Origin: Pomphorhynchus laevis
Taxonomy: Eukaryota > Acanthocephala > Palaeacanthocephala > Echinorhynchida > Pomphorhynchidae
DNA length: 64,000 bases
Direction: 5' to 3'
Assembly (NCBI GenBank): GCA_012934845.2
Contig: WNNJ02003654.1
Span: 226,636 to 290,635 of the forward strand
How positions within the stretch are numbered: the first letter of the stretch is position 1; every line of letters begins with the position of its first letter. Made by a program: the position numbers and the translations under genes. The notes below the pieces were generated by a model. The model saw nothing but the letters and a program-made list of their open reading frames with translations, was not told the origin of the DNA and did no database searches. Shown here piece by piece: positions 24,334-35,697 of the stretch.

Positions 24334-26020
24334 GTCTACAATTTTGAAAGAAAGGTTGTGCCCCAAAAATTAATTACCTTTACTTTTAGCCATTTACAGT
24401 TCTTAACGAGTAAAACTACCAAACAAGACTGGGCTGGACAAGAGTAATTTATAAGGAGGGAGGATTTTAAAGAGCACTTAACTAAGGTCAAGACTCTTTG
24501 ATATGAAGATGAGTGAGGTGGGGTTATGTACGGAGTATAGTGGGAACAAATTTGCTTTGGGACAAAACGAGTAATGTCATGGGGGAGACGGATAGACCGC
24601 GTCTTCTGTAGAACTATAACATCTTCGTCTCTACCAGATAAAAGTCTAAGGGCAGAAGCATTTCCCGAATTCCACTGAATGATAGTCAGTGAAAACGGCT
24701 CGGGTTTACTCACCATTGTGTCAGACAAGTTGGACGGGGGAGCTAACCTAGACAGAGCTAGGTGCAGGAGGGTTGCCCCTCCCGCCGCTTGCCCCATCCA
24801 GGGTCAGAGCCCCTTGGGCAATATCTTCATTTCCCAACGAGGAGGCCCCTTTATCTTGCAGCAATTTCCTTATCTTAAGGGGAGGAACCGTTTGTGCTGA
24901 TGCACCACGTTAATTGTTTTTTTAGGCCTCACTATACTGGCTCAAACGCCACTGAGGCTGAACCAAGGAAAGCCGCCAGAAGTAGGGCCATCATTCTCTC
25001 CATCTGTGCCAATATAACTTTCTAATTGTTGTCAATTAGAGATAATATGTCAGACTTTGACATGCTGTCTGCAGGCGCAGAAACGGTTGCGTAGTATTTT
25101 GAAGTAGGGATCGACTTGGCAGAGAATCTTCTTTGATAGTCTTTGAAGATTCGGCAGCGTCGCGACCACGCGGGGTAGTCTCCCCCGCAATTGATACAGG
25201 CAGGAGGTGTCAGTGTCACACACCTCTCCCCCTTAGACATATTATCGCATGAAGTAAATCAACAAACTCCACATATTTTTTCACGCGAACAAGACGAGGC
25301 CCAGTGCCCCCAACTATGGCATAGTTTGCAATGTGGATAAGTAAACGAGTCTTGATAAACCAGGGTAAACCTTGAGTTATACTCCAGAAAGGGGTTTATC
25401 GCGGCCTTGGATAACAACAGAGCATTATCAAAATCTGATGTACAAAAGGCAATCGGAAGTACATTTCCTGTCTTCGACTCAAGCCCTCCTATTGAGTCCA
25501 ATTTATAAGTCTTCCGAAGGAGGTTAAAATCTTCCTATTTGAGTTGAGGAGGGTAGTTCGTAATTTTTAGAGTCGCCTGAATAGGCTTTACAATAACGTT
25601 CCTATGTGGGATAGGCTGTTCTTTAAAAACTGTTCGTAGGCTTCCAACAGAGCAGGGGAAGCAAATGAAACTTTGACAGTGTTTACATATGTTCTCACAG
25701 AATTAAAGACTATTCTCCTGTGGTAGATTTTAACGAAGGTACGGAGAAAGACAGTAAATAATCTGTGCCTTTCTACAGGTTTTGTAGCTGTTATAATCGC
25801 AAAATTATTAAGTTTTAGAATAGGGGGAAGTTCCCCCGAGTCAGATGCTGAGTTGAAAACAAATTTACTAACCTTAGGATCGTTGATTGTCATTGTAGAA
25901 GTAGAAAGCATACCTTTTACGAGAGATTTCGTTCCAAAATCGAAGATTTCTGAAGCATTTTCGCACGAGCTTTGATGCTCCGACGCACACCAAACGTTGT
26001 TACTTGTACACATTTTTTGA
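24334..26020 (-). pseudogene. LINE-A copy B: gag-like ORF1 plus start of ORF2
   Basis: Minus strand. ORF1 runs from about 26013: MCTSNNVWCASEH, then an RNA-binding-like middle (PVERHRLFTVFLRTFVKIY), three zinc-knuckle stretches (CKLCHSWGHWASSC with CGVC at 25259-25350, and CINCGGDYPAWSRRC at about 25140-25200), and a tail SMSKSDILSLIDNN. The start of ORF2 lies at 24340-24800, with the APE motif FSLTIIQWNSGNASALRLLS and later NYSCPAQSCLVVLLVKN. It breaks at 24334, where copy A's ORF1 begins, so two truncated copies lie head to tail. ORF1 is split by frameshifts at about 25240 and 25510. Confidence 0.8.
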
Positions 26021-26089
26021 CCCTGTCAATGTAACAATGAGAAAGCGTACACATGTTAGCAACAACTTTAATTCCAATATCAATGTGTT

Positions 26090-26430
26090 CACCGTTTCGG
26101 TGAACTGATCGGCTAAAGCCGACCTAGATAGACTCAAACGTATCCTGAAGAGAGCTAGTTGCGCTCTGAAACGGGCCCAGCATCTGTCGTTGAATGGGAA
26201 AACCCAGGTGCGCCTTTGGGGTACCTGGGCTATCTCGGGATTAGTCTTCTTTTCTAGAGGACGTCCCCCAGAGCAAAGACTAAGGTTTCTGAAGCTCCTT
26301 GTCTCGCGCTTACCCAGCATCGTCCGCGCCGATTGGATTCTTCGGGGAGTGAAAGACCCCGAATGGTTCAATCGGAAAGCGGCGTGTTGGATTGATTGGG
26401 GGCTCAGATCCCCATGGATTTGAGGCCTAC
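26090..26430 (+). pseudogene. LINE-A 3' end fragment, opposing orientation
   Basis: This is the C-terminal ORF2 region with LSLNGKTQVRLWG, SGLVFFSRGRPPEQRLRFLKLLVSR and VRADWILRGVKDPEWFNRKAACWID. It is equivalent to about 1000-1318 but only moderately similar to it, so it comes from another subfamily. It faces copy B 5' end to 5' end. Confidence 0.75.
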
Positions 26431-27585
26431 GCAATGAGAAGAAGTGATTATGAAGAATATGCAGTCTCACTGTTGACTTAACTTTTTATAACTAATTTAC
26501 TTATTTATCCCTTTATGTGTAACATGTTATCTCTTTTTTATTAAGAAAATTCTTATTATTAATATCAATGTGCAAACCGACAAGAAACTTTATTTATTTT
26601 ACTTTTTTATTTTTAAGGTTAATTTTCTGAAGATATTTTGTTGTTGTTTAAAAAAACCTGATAGTTCCTGGAAATTAAAAAAAAACGTGTATTTCTGTCA
26701 GCACTGAATGATTTCCGTACGCCTTCAATTGTTCAGATCAAATAATACCCTTAATATAAAGGTATTATTATAAAGGTAATATAAAGGTATTAAGGTTCAG
26801 ACCCTTAATATAAACAAACAATGCTACTCTGTAATTTAAGAAAAATATAGTGTCATTAAGCTACAATGCATTGTCTCTATAACGAGCATTAAATGACTAT
26901 CGATAGATTATTACCTTGTCCTCAATACTAATTTAAATACATACAATATCTGTAACTGGACGAGTTCTCCATAATTAAGATATTCTAATGGTCGATCGAG
27001 ATTTTCCAGGTATCTAAAGTGAACATGTTGTTTACTAAATTATTTAAAATATATGCAAATTACATTTCTTTTAATTGCGCTATAGGTTTGGGATGAAAAT
27101 CTTGAGATGTAAAAGGATTACCTAGCAAAATACTGTGTTCAGCTGTAAAATTATTAATAATATGATCTATAACGATTACATTGATTCGATGATGTCGAGT
27201 TTGTAGAAAGCTTGAGACACGTTTCGAATAAGGTTATTGGACAGATCACTACAAAGTATTAGTGTAGAATAATATAAAATGAATTTAATTTATTTGATAT
27301 TACTCTTCTTTCGAAATTAGCAATGAAATTAAAACTATCAAAACTAATATTAACAACACTGCTAGCATAATGATAATGGCTGTGTTGCCAATAAAGGATA
27401 CAGAAGACTACATATAAATATTGTCTCATAAATCGTTTTAACTCATTTTCTGCTGCTTTTTCATTTAATTTTTTAGTATCTAATTTTTAAATTTGGATTT
27501 ATTGATTTATCATTATTATTTTTATTTATTTGTTTTCATTTATTTTTAAAATTCGTTTGTTAAATTTGATTCGTTTATTACATTT
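26431..27585. other. AT-rich intergenic sequence with terminal-repeat block at 26631-26680
   Basis: No gene recognised. The block TTTTGTTGTTGTTTAA, then ACCTGATAGTTCCTGGAAATT, is a right-end-oriented member of the family described at 18261-18330. Short duplications of TAAAGGTATTA occur near 26757-26800. Confidence 0.45.
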
Positions 27586-29345
27586 AAATTCTGATACAAC
27601 GTCTATTATTTATTAGTCAATTCATATTATTTAATATCTATATATATTCACTTTACTATATTAAAGATAAAAACTTGGAAAACTTATATATTAGATATAA
27701 TTAAACAGAAAATGAAAATAAGAAACAATTATAAGTGGAAAGATCATATGAAGAACTCACTAAAACTATTGATAAAGTTAGTAATAACTTTGTCTATATA
27801 TGCATAAGACTGTATTATTATATACTGATGAAAGAAGTTAATTATAATGAATTTAATGTAAGCGCAACATATGAACGTAGTGATTTAAGTTTAGAAACAA
27901 TTATCACAAGTCATTGTGTAAAACTGTATCTATATTATATTGGAATCCAAAATTACATAAAAATCCAATAAAACCTAGGTTCATATGTAGTGCGTTTAAA
28001 TGTACATTAAAACCACTTTCTGTTTATAATAATAAAATACTTTAAGTAATTAAAACACTTTAAAAAATATTTTAATCAACATTAATACTGCTATACAACA
28101 ATTTCAGTATTAATTTTACAACAGAATTTTTAGAACATACAAAATGAAAAATCTTTCAGAATATAAATACGTACAATTTTAGTACGCTTTATACAAATCT
28201 AAATTTAACAAATATTAAAAAAGCGTTAGAAAAATTAATTAATCTTATATTCGGAAAAAGATATACATCTATGTTATAATAACCATAATTCATACCTTAC
28301 GAAAATTAAACCATTTAGTAAATATAAATATATGGATAAAATTGAATTATTAGAATCCTTAAAAAGCGTTAGAAAAATTAATTAATTTTATATTGTTAAA
28401 AAAGATACATATATATGCTATAATAATTATAACGCCTATCTGACAAAAAATAAGACATCAAGTATATAAATATATGGATAAAATTAAACTAATAAAATCC
28501 TTAAGTATTTTGGATAAGTCACGATTTTTCAAAAGTAGAAACATCTTTATTTAGACAAATAATATATGCTCCAATGGAGGTAATGATAGCCCAATTATAG
28601 CTGACTTGTTTTTAAGCTTTATAGAATATGAATTTGTTCATAACTGTGTAAAAATTAAATCTAAACAATATAAATATATGAAATATGTGTTTCGATACAT
28701 TGATGATATATGTGTATTTAATTCTAATAATTTTTATTCAATTAGTGAGCACATTTATCCAGAAAGCCTTATTCTTAACAAAACCAATATTAATGATAAA
28801 GAAGGTGTATATCTAGATATGAACATTAAATTAACATTAACTAAAACTACTATTAATTTATATCGTAAAGATGACATATTTAAATTTACAAGAAACATAT
28901 TTTGCATGAGCATTCATGCATACCATATAATATAAAATATAATACATTAAATAATGAAATTTTAAGAATTGCAACAATATGTAATGATATTGGCTTTCTT
29001 AAAAATCATTTAAATAATTTAATAGATACATATTTTAAACTAGGTTACTATAAAAATAACATCAAGCAGAAAATAGTAAAATATATAAATCAACACAATA
29101 ATATAAAGAATAAATTTAAAATCATTGGCGGAAAATGTTAATATATGGATAAACAATATACATTGTATTAGAATATAATACTAGATATTCAAATTTTATC
29201 AGAGGAAATACGTCATTAGCACGTGGTTGGACTAGCTGCTAGTTGTGTCGAGGAATAGGTGGCGAAGTCTGAAAGCATTGCAGTTCCTCTTTATGACCTC
29301 TTATCTATATTCTGAAACAACGTCTGTTATTTATTATTCAATTGA
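27586..29345 (+). mobile_element. Naiad-type PLE copy d with matching terminal motifs
   Basis: The motif CTGATACAACGTCT(A/G)TTATTTATTAG occurs at about 27590 and again at about 29311, framing the copy like the pseudo-LTRs of PLEs. Inside, in order: ELTKTIDKVSNNFVYICIRLYY (27750-27820), YERSDLSLETIITSHC, fingers ILYWNPKLHKNPIKPRFICSAF-like (about 27930-28000), a decayed palm, motif 4 (GGNDSPIIADLFLSF, frame-broken, 28575-28620), motif 5 FRYIDDICVFN intact at about 28690-28720, and the thumb to 29141. An internal duplication (KALEKLINL region) lies at 28205-28400. The N-terminal GIY-YIG domain is missing. Confidence 0.75.
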
Positions 29346-30360
29346 TAAAAATTGATTTTTACTTTATAATTTATTTAAATTTCAATTTTTTAACTCTATA
29401 TTTGTTAAGCAATAAGCAATAACGTTCTTTTTGCAAAATACAGCAGCCAGCATTATAGTATGCTGAACGCCGATAAAGTAGCGTTTTGATTTAAGTCTTA
29501 TACCAATTATTTATAATTATTTATTATCTAATTATTAAATATTGACTTATTGATTTAGCACTATTATTTTTATTTATTTGTATTTATTATTTTTATTTAT
29601 TTATTTTTTAGAATTATATTAAATACGTAGACTCAGTTAGCCGAATTGATCACAAGTTATATAAAATATTATAACAATTATTTATAATTATTTAATATCT
29701 AATTATTAAATTTTGATCTATTGATTGAACATTATTATTTATTTATTTTTTTATTTTATATTAAATACGTAGACTCAGTTAGCTGAATTAATTCATTTTT
29801 AATTTTGAAGTTTATTATCTAATAAATTATAAATTAATTAAATTATTATAATATTTTAAAATATTATAACAATATTATATAATATTTTACAGAATGTGTT
29901 TGTTAAATACAAGTAGAAACACATTATAAATTGTAATTCATTGAAAATGTAATGTAATTCATTAAAAATTGACTTTTATTTTAAATTTTTAATTTTATTT
30001 TAACCTGATAACAGTTATATAAAATATTATAACAATTATTTATAATTATTTAATATCTAATTATTAAATTTTGATCTATTGATTTAACATTATCATTTAT
30101 TTATTTTTTTATTTTATATTAAATACGTAGACTCAGTTAGCTGAATTGATTTTGTTTGATACAGGTATATTAATATCGATGAATTTAAGATATCGTTTGA
30201 ACCTACCATGAATTCAGAAAATCAATTAATTTACTTATTATTAATAATATTAATCTTTATCAATATTATAAAAATATTATATTTAATATTTATATTAAAT
30301 TTATATTATATTTATAATTTAATATTTATATTATATTTACTCAGTTAGCTAATTCGATTC
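29346..30360. repeat. AT-rich tandem-like repeats with TACGTAGACTCAGTTAGC motif
   Basis: Units of roughly 130-150 bp recur around 29500-29650, 29655-29790 and 30010-30150, each ending in AAATACGTAGACTCAGTTAGC and then (T/C)GAATT. A degenerate end lies near 30335. The same motif follows PLE copy b at 5752, so these look like repeated PLE distal tails. Confidence 0.65.
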
Positions 30361-30790
30361 ATTTGAGCATTTAAACATTTTTTGTTATAATTACAAAAGC
30401 TAATTATTAAGCAGCTTAGTGACAGTCGATTATGTATGAAACTGGTACTGATTGCCAATTTACATCTTATTAGAGCGGCCCAAGCAACGTATGTTCGACA
30501 TTTGTCGATCAACGGCTAAATAATTGGCCGGCTTTTATCAGCCATAGGGATAGTCATTTCATAGACTATTTCAGATCCCTTCGATGACTCCAACAGAGGA
30601 TTTAACAATGGACAAAAAGGCGGAAGAGTCACGGATTCCTGTTTCCTTAGAGTACCGATGCTGTAAGACTAAATTATCCTACTGTACTTTTAAGTAGAAT
30701 ACATTTACCTATCATTCAATTACAAAATGATGTAATGACTTATTGTTATTTTAATTATTGTTTACTTTTGTTATTTATTTATTTTTATTT
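30361..30790. other. Less AT-rich stretch upstream of the ribozyme array
   Basis: Base composition is more balanced than in the neighbouring sequence (GAGCGGCCCAAGCAACG, AATTGGCCGGCTT). No coding frame or known RNA is recognised. It may be the unrecognised flank of the retrozyme-like element that follows. Confidence 0.35.
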
Positions 30791-30828
30791 TTGTAAAACA
30801 TGTAAGCCAGACGCGAAAGAATGACGAA

Positions 30829-30907
30829 TACCGTTTCGTCATCACAATGACTCATCAGTGCCAAATCCCTCCCACTACTGGATGCAGAGAAGGACTGGCA
30901 GACGGCA
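30829..30907 (-). ncRNA. Type III hammerhead ribozyme, unit 1, intact core
   Basis: Minus-strand reading: stem III strand UGCCGU, then C17 (cleavage between 30901 and 30900). Stem I is UGCCA pairing UGGCA, with an inner CC..GG helix. Then come CUGAUGA, stem II GUCAU / AUGAC with loop UGUG, GAAA, and the stem III return strand CGGUA. All conserved core bases are present and stem III pairs fully (one G-U). This is the best candidate for activity. Confidence 0.9.
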
Positions 30908-31132
30908 ATCAATGAATGAATCAATGTGAATGATATACTAGAAAATTTTCTAGTAACATCATAGAGTACTAAATTAGTACTACAGCTTCACCAAAAAGGA
31001 TCATTAGCAAGAGCACTGGCAAATGCCAGCGCTGGTCTCTTTAATATCGGCTAACTTTTATTTAAGGAGAGTGAGACCATTCCGCGTGAATTTCTTGTAA
31101 AACATGTAAGCCAGACGCGAAACAATGACGAA

Positions 31133-31211
31133 TGCGGTTTCGTCATCACAATGACTCATCAGTGCCAGATCCCTCCCACTACTGGATGCAGAGGAGGACT
31201 GGCAGACGGCA
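31133..31211 (-). ncRNA. Type III hammerhead ribozyme, unit 2, one stem III mismatch
   Basis: The core CUGAUGA, GAAA and GUC is intact. The stem III return strand reads CCGCA instead of CGGUA/CGGCA, leaving one C-C mismatch inside the helix, so activity is doubtful but possible. Confidence 0.85.
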
Positions 31212-31436
31212 ATCAATGAATGAATCAATGTAAATGATATACTAGAAAATTTTCTAGTAACATCATAGAGTACTAAATCAGTACTACAGCTTCACCAAAA
31301 AGGGTCATTAGCAAAAGCACTAGTAAATGTCAGCGCAGGTCTTTTTAATATCGGCTAACTTTTATTTAAGGAGAGTGAGACCATTCCGTGTGAATTTCTT
31401 GTAAAACATTTAAGCCAGACCCGAAAGAATGACGAA

Positions 31437-31515
31437 TGCCGTTTTGTCATCACAATGACTCATCAGTGACAGATCCATCCCACTGCTGGATGCAGAGGAG
31501 GACTGGCAGACGGCA
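31437..31515 (-). ncRNA. Hammerhead ribozyme, unit 3, G12A core mutation
   Basis: Same fold as unit 1 with stem III perfectly paired (UGCCGU / ACGGCA). The GAAA box has become AAAA, and stem I has one mismatch (UGCCA / UGUCA). G12 is catalytically essential, so this copy is probably inactive. Confidence 0.8.
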
Positions 31516-31740
31516 ATCAATGAATGAATCAATGTGAATGATATACTAGAAAATTTTCTAGTAACATCATAGAGTACTAAATCAGTACTACAGCTTCACC
31601 AAAAAGGATCATTAGCAAGAGCACTGGCAAATGCCAGCGCTGGTCTCTTTAATATCGGCTACCTTTTAGTTAAGGAGAGTGAGACTATTCCGTGTGAATT
31701 TCTTGTAAAACATTTAAGCCAGACGCGAAAGAATGACGAA

Positions 31741-31819
31741 TGCCGTTTTGTCATCACAATGACTCATCAGTGACAGATCCATCCCACTGCTGGATGCAGA
31801 GGAGGACTGGCAGACGGCA
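31741..31819 (-). ncRNA. Hammerhead ribozyme, unit 4, G12A core mutation
   Basis: Identical core state to unit 3 (AAAA for GAAA), suggesting that units 3 and 4 arose by duplication of one mutated unit. Probably inactive. Confidence 0.8.
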
Positions 31820-32005
31820 ATCAATGAATGAATCAATGTGAATGATGTACTAGAAAATTTTATAGTAACAACATAGAGTGCTAAATCAGTACTACAGCTT
31901 CACCAATAGGATAATTAGCAAAAGCACTGGCAAATGCCAGCGCAGGTCTCTTTAATATCGGCTAACTTTTATTTAAGGAGAGTGAGACCATTCCGCGTGA
32001 ATTTC

Positions 32006-32095
32006 TTGTAAAACAGGAAGTCCTCCTCTGCATCCAGTAGTGGGAGGGATCTCGCACTGATGAGTAATTGTGATGACTCATCATTGCCAGATCAT
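32006..32095 (+). repeat. Truncated inverted hammerhead unit
   Basis: Plus strand: CCTCCTCTGCATCCAGTAG, then CACTGATGAGT and a stem II hairpin. The sequence breaks where GAAA should follow (TCATCATTGCC). It is a partial unit in the opposite orientation to the array and marks the array's end. Confidence 0.75.
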
Positions 32096-33240
32096 TATAA
32101 AAATACATCTACATAAAGTTCAAAATTGTAGAAAAGCTTTTATCACAAAAGCTTTTTTGATATATGGCTAAGTTTGCATTTTTAAAACCTTTTCGGTATC
32201 ACCACTTTTTATCAAAAGTGGTAAATGAAATAATCAAAATGTGTATAATTTGATAATATTAGACTTAACGGAAAAATTAATTGTATCTTTTATAATAACT
32301 ATCAAAAGCGTTAAATTGATTTATTGAACAACTTGTGTATAATTTAAATGTTTCATTTGAAACCAATCTGGTGTATAATTTGTGTATAATTTAAAACTAC
32401 ATTTTAGTATTACCGTCAAAAATGAATGTTTCATTTTAACGGTAATACTAGACTTGTAGAAACAGATAAAGACGAAATTTGTAAAATCTACAAATTTACA
32501 GATATATTTGAAAAATCACTGTTGATCTTAAGTTGTCAACGTGTTGTAAAAATTTTATTAGGTTGAAAATATATTTTTAACATAATTTTAAAATATATAA
32601 CTGTAGTAACATATCTATCTTTTTAGTATTTTAAATAATCATAATATAGTTTATATCTAGCATTAAACTACAAAGTAGCAATATTCGATTTTGCATTTTA
32701 TTAAATGATTATATTCTAACAAACATTTTAAAGTGTAATAATTTAAAATGACAATAATTTATTACTTACTCTGATTTATTACTTAATTTAGTTAATTGCT
32801 AACAGCAATTAACTAAATTAGCAAAACTAATATTAATTTTTATTATTATAATATTTTAATATTAATTTTTGTTGTAAAATTTTTATTAGGTTAAAAATAT
32901 ATTTTTGAGCTACAATTAATTTTGAATTTTTATACGACTGGAGCCTAAATTATCCTACTGTGACTTTTTTAGTAGAATACATTTACTCATCATTTTTGTC
33001 ATTACAAAATGATGTTTACTGAAGTTACTCTGTATTCTAGTGTATATAAGTGTATAATGATATCTATCTTTCAAGCTTTTCAAATTATCATTATGTAGTT
33101 TATATCAAGCTTTAAACTACAAAGTAGCAATATTCGATTTTGCATTTTATTAAATGATTATATTCTAACATACATTTTAAATACTTACATGACTTTTAGC
33201 GAATTCATCGGTGAGAAACTATATTGAGCTAGATGGTATA
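32096..33240. repeat. AT-rich repeats and hairpins
   Basis: The phrase TGTGTATAATTT occurs four times between about 32240 and 32395. ACCACTTTTTATC / GATAAAAAGTGGT-like and TAGTATTACCGT / ACGGTAATACTA (32407-32449) form hairpins. TAATTTAGTTAATTGCT at 32784-32800 is exactly inverted at 32804-32820. A block at about 32935-33210 (starting CCTAAATTATCCTACTGTG) recurs at about 52440-52685 and partly at 30660-30740 and 32590-32730. No gene is seen. Confidence 0.6.
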
Positions 33241-33835
33241 TATTATTGTTTGACAGATTTCTAATCAAAACAATTTTATTTTCAATTACAATTTACAGTA
33301 AACCCACATTTCACGCAAATGTCCGGCTTTTGCGAAAACTGATCTGTAGATATAAGCAATTTTATTATGACTCAAATCACTAAAGTTTATAATTTTATGA
33401 ATGGCAAAGATTCATTAATTACATTGATTCAAGAAATATCAGAGTGGAGCCTATTTCGCCTCCAAGTGTATCAATTTGATTCGACGACATCGTTCTAAAT
33501 ATTATCATTAATTAGTAAAACCGAATATAAAATATCAAAACTATAAATGTGAGATTTGCGAAAATGATTTTAAAAAGAAATATATGACATTAGTTTTGAT
33601 CGAATTATTTGATCGTTAATATTTGTTTAAATGTGTTGTGAAAATTGTTATATTATCATTATTTTGCTGTATTTTCACCTGCTGATACTATTTTTAAATT
33701 ATATGAACGTTCTTTTATTTATTGTATTTTTTCCAAATAATCGGATCAGATACTTAGCAGTGAAATCTTAGTAATGGTAATACTCTCTGAAACTTGTTTA
33801 ATTAAATGAAAGGAAGCAAAAATATGAATATCAAG
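33241..33835. other. AT-rich intergenic sequence, nothing recognised
   Basis: No open frame, RNA gene or repeat partner was found in this stretch by eye. Confidence 0.35.
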
Positions 33836-34076
33836 GAACAATCAGGTATAGTTGAACGACAACAAAAATTATTTTGATATTTCGCTAGCAACTACTAGCA
33901 TCTTCATAAATTTCTGAAGCAATTTTTGAAGCAATCACTTAATCAAATTTCTGAGCAATAACTTAATCAATAATCAAATTTCTGAAACAATCACTTCACA
34001 ATTTATAAATATGCTAGTAGTTACTAGCGAAATATCAGAATAATTTTTGTGGTCGTTTAAGTAACCTGATTGTTCT
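33836..34076. mobile_element. MITE-like foldback element, about 240 bp
   Basis: The arms at 33836-33900 and 34012-34076 are inverted copies of each other: GAACAATCAGGTATAG, CGACAACAAAAATTATT, TTTCGCTAGCAACTACTAGC against its complement with a few mismatches. The spacer is short and non-coding, with repeated TTTCTGA(A/G) phrases. The same terminus occurs singly at 1584, 18261 and 26631, so a dispersed family exists. No target duplication could be fixed. Confidence 0.65.
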
Positions 34077-34579
34077 GGAAATTAAAATACAAATCAGGAT
34101 GGATATTTCCTATTTTTTAATTATATAAAGATTTTATTTTTTAATTACATACTTCGTTAATTTTTGCGTTTTTTGCCCTAACGTATTGTATGCTTACAAA
34201 TTAAAGTTTCGGATTTGCACTATATCAAAAAACGAAAACACAGTACGAGTCTGAGCAAACAACGGAAGATAAATATTTCTAAAAAATATACATAGTGTTT
34301 ATTTGTTGTTAGAGATTTCGGTTGTTTTATTGAATTGTAGTGATAACAATGGTCGGAAATCTAATTAGTAAATAATATTAACTAATAACTAATAAAAAGT
34401 TAATAAGTTAATAATAAGTTAATAATTATTGTAGATATACATAAGTGGACAAACTGGGAATTAAATTCCAGATCGACAGTATTAGTAAACATATGAATTT
34501 AAAATTATATTAGTAGATATAATTTGAATTAATATAATTATTAACTTATAAATTTTATAAATTTTATATTTTTATATAA

Positions 34580-35690
34580 TTTGAATATAATTTGTACATA
34601 TAATATAAATAGTTCACGATTGAACCTTGAACTTTTCTGGAGTTATAAACGGAAAGCGACGGCAGGTGGGTATAGATATATTTACAAGTCCCCGGTTGTC
34701 GCACGTGGTAGAGAGATTAAACCCAGTGAACGAAAGGCTAGCGTATCTGAGACTTTAAGTCAAAGAGCGAAAGGGGATAACTGTTGTGTGTGGGTATGCT
34801 TTCAACATCATCTCGGCATACATAGTCTTCGTTGAAAATCTTTAGGCTCTGCTTGATAGTACTACTGTTGTGAGATTTCCTAGCTTTATTGGGTGACTTT
34901 AATGTTCATTTTGGTAGTGACAGTAATACTTGGAAGAAAGTGTAGCGGAGTAACAGACTCTCCCATCTGAATACGAGTGGTTTTGAATTATTGCCGTTTT
35001 ATGAATGTTGGTTGATATCTCCAAGACTGTCACTATGTGTTCTTGTCGGATTCAGGTGTCAATGTCCACCCGGATTGGGAAAATGTTCTTCCTGATGTTA
35101 AAGACATCAAGTATCTTCGGATATTGTTCTCGAAGAATGGCATGATCATCAGGGAGATTTAGAAGCGGATCTGTTTAGCTAACACAGTAATGCGTTCTTT
35201 GTACATGTCTGTCATGGTGAAGCGGGAGTTGAATCTTCCTGCGAAAAAGGAAGATTCAATCTTCGTTTTTATCTAAACCTATGGTCATGAGCATTGGGTC
35301 ATGACCGAAAGGATAAGATCTCGGGTACAGGCGACCGAAATGAGGATTTTTTACGGTGTGGCCGGTCTTAGCCTTAGTGATAAGGTTAGGAATCCAGTCA
35401 TCCGTTACAGACTCGGAATAAAGTTGTTGCTTATCCACGTTGAAGAAAGTCAGTTGAGATGACTATCGCCTTTCTCAGAGGGACTTCCAGGCCGTACTCT
35501 CTGGAAAGAGACCTCTAGGTACACCTCAATACTAGTAAAGAGATCAAATCTTGAAACTAGCCGAAGAACGTCTTGAGCTATCTGCAAGAGAACTCTGATC
35601 TGTCGCCTAGGATCGCGATGTCTGGAGTAGTTTTGTTCGTACATTACCTCTACAACCCGACATCCGAACCAGTGGTCGACATAGTATAGG
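34580..35690 (+). pseudogene. LINE-B copy 1, internally deleted (EN plus RT C-terminus)
   Basis: Family B is a different APE-type LINE. An endonuclease scrap with LLGDFNVHFGSDSNTWKKV lies near 34890-34945. It jumps at about 35030 to the RT C-terminal part: KYLRILFSKNGMIIREI-like, ANTVMRSLYMSVMVKREL, then at 35265-35690 the typical tail GHEHWVMTERI, RNPVIRYRLGIKLLLIHVEESQLR, FSEGLPGRTLWKET, VW and LPLQPDIR. The whole RT palm is deleted, and stops occur throughout. Confidence 0.65.
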
Positions 35691-35697
35691 AGCTTTA

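Larger units (their letters stand above)
30791..32005 (-). repeat. Retrozyme-like tandem array, four 304-bp units
   Basis: TTGTAAAACAT followed by TAAGCCAGAC starts each unit at 30791, 31095, 31399 and 31703, and a fifth partial start lies at 32006. The period is therefore 304, 304, 304 and 303 bp. Each unit carries a hammerhead ribozyme on the minus strand and a non-coding body with short hairpins: ACTAGAAAATTTTCTAGT, AGTACTAAATCAGTACT and CTGGCAAATGCCAG. Units of a few hundred bases with a hammerhead and no ORF match the retrozyme class of non-autonomous retroelements that spread as circular RNAs. Metazoan retrozymes generally use type I hammerheads, whereas these are type III. Confidence 0.85.
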
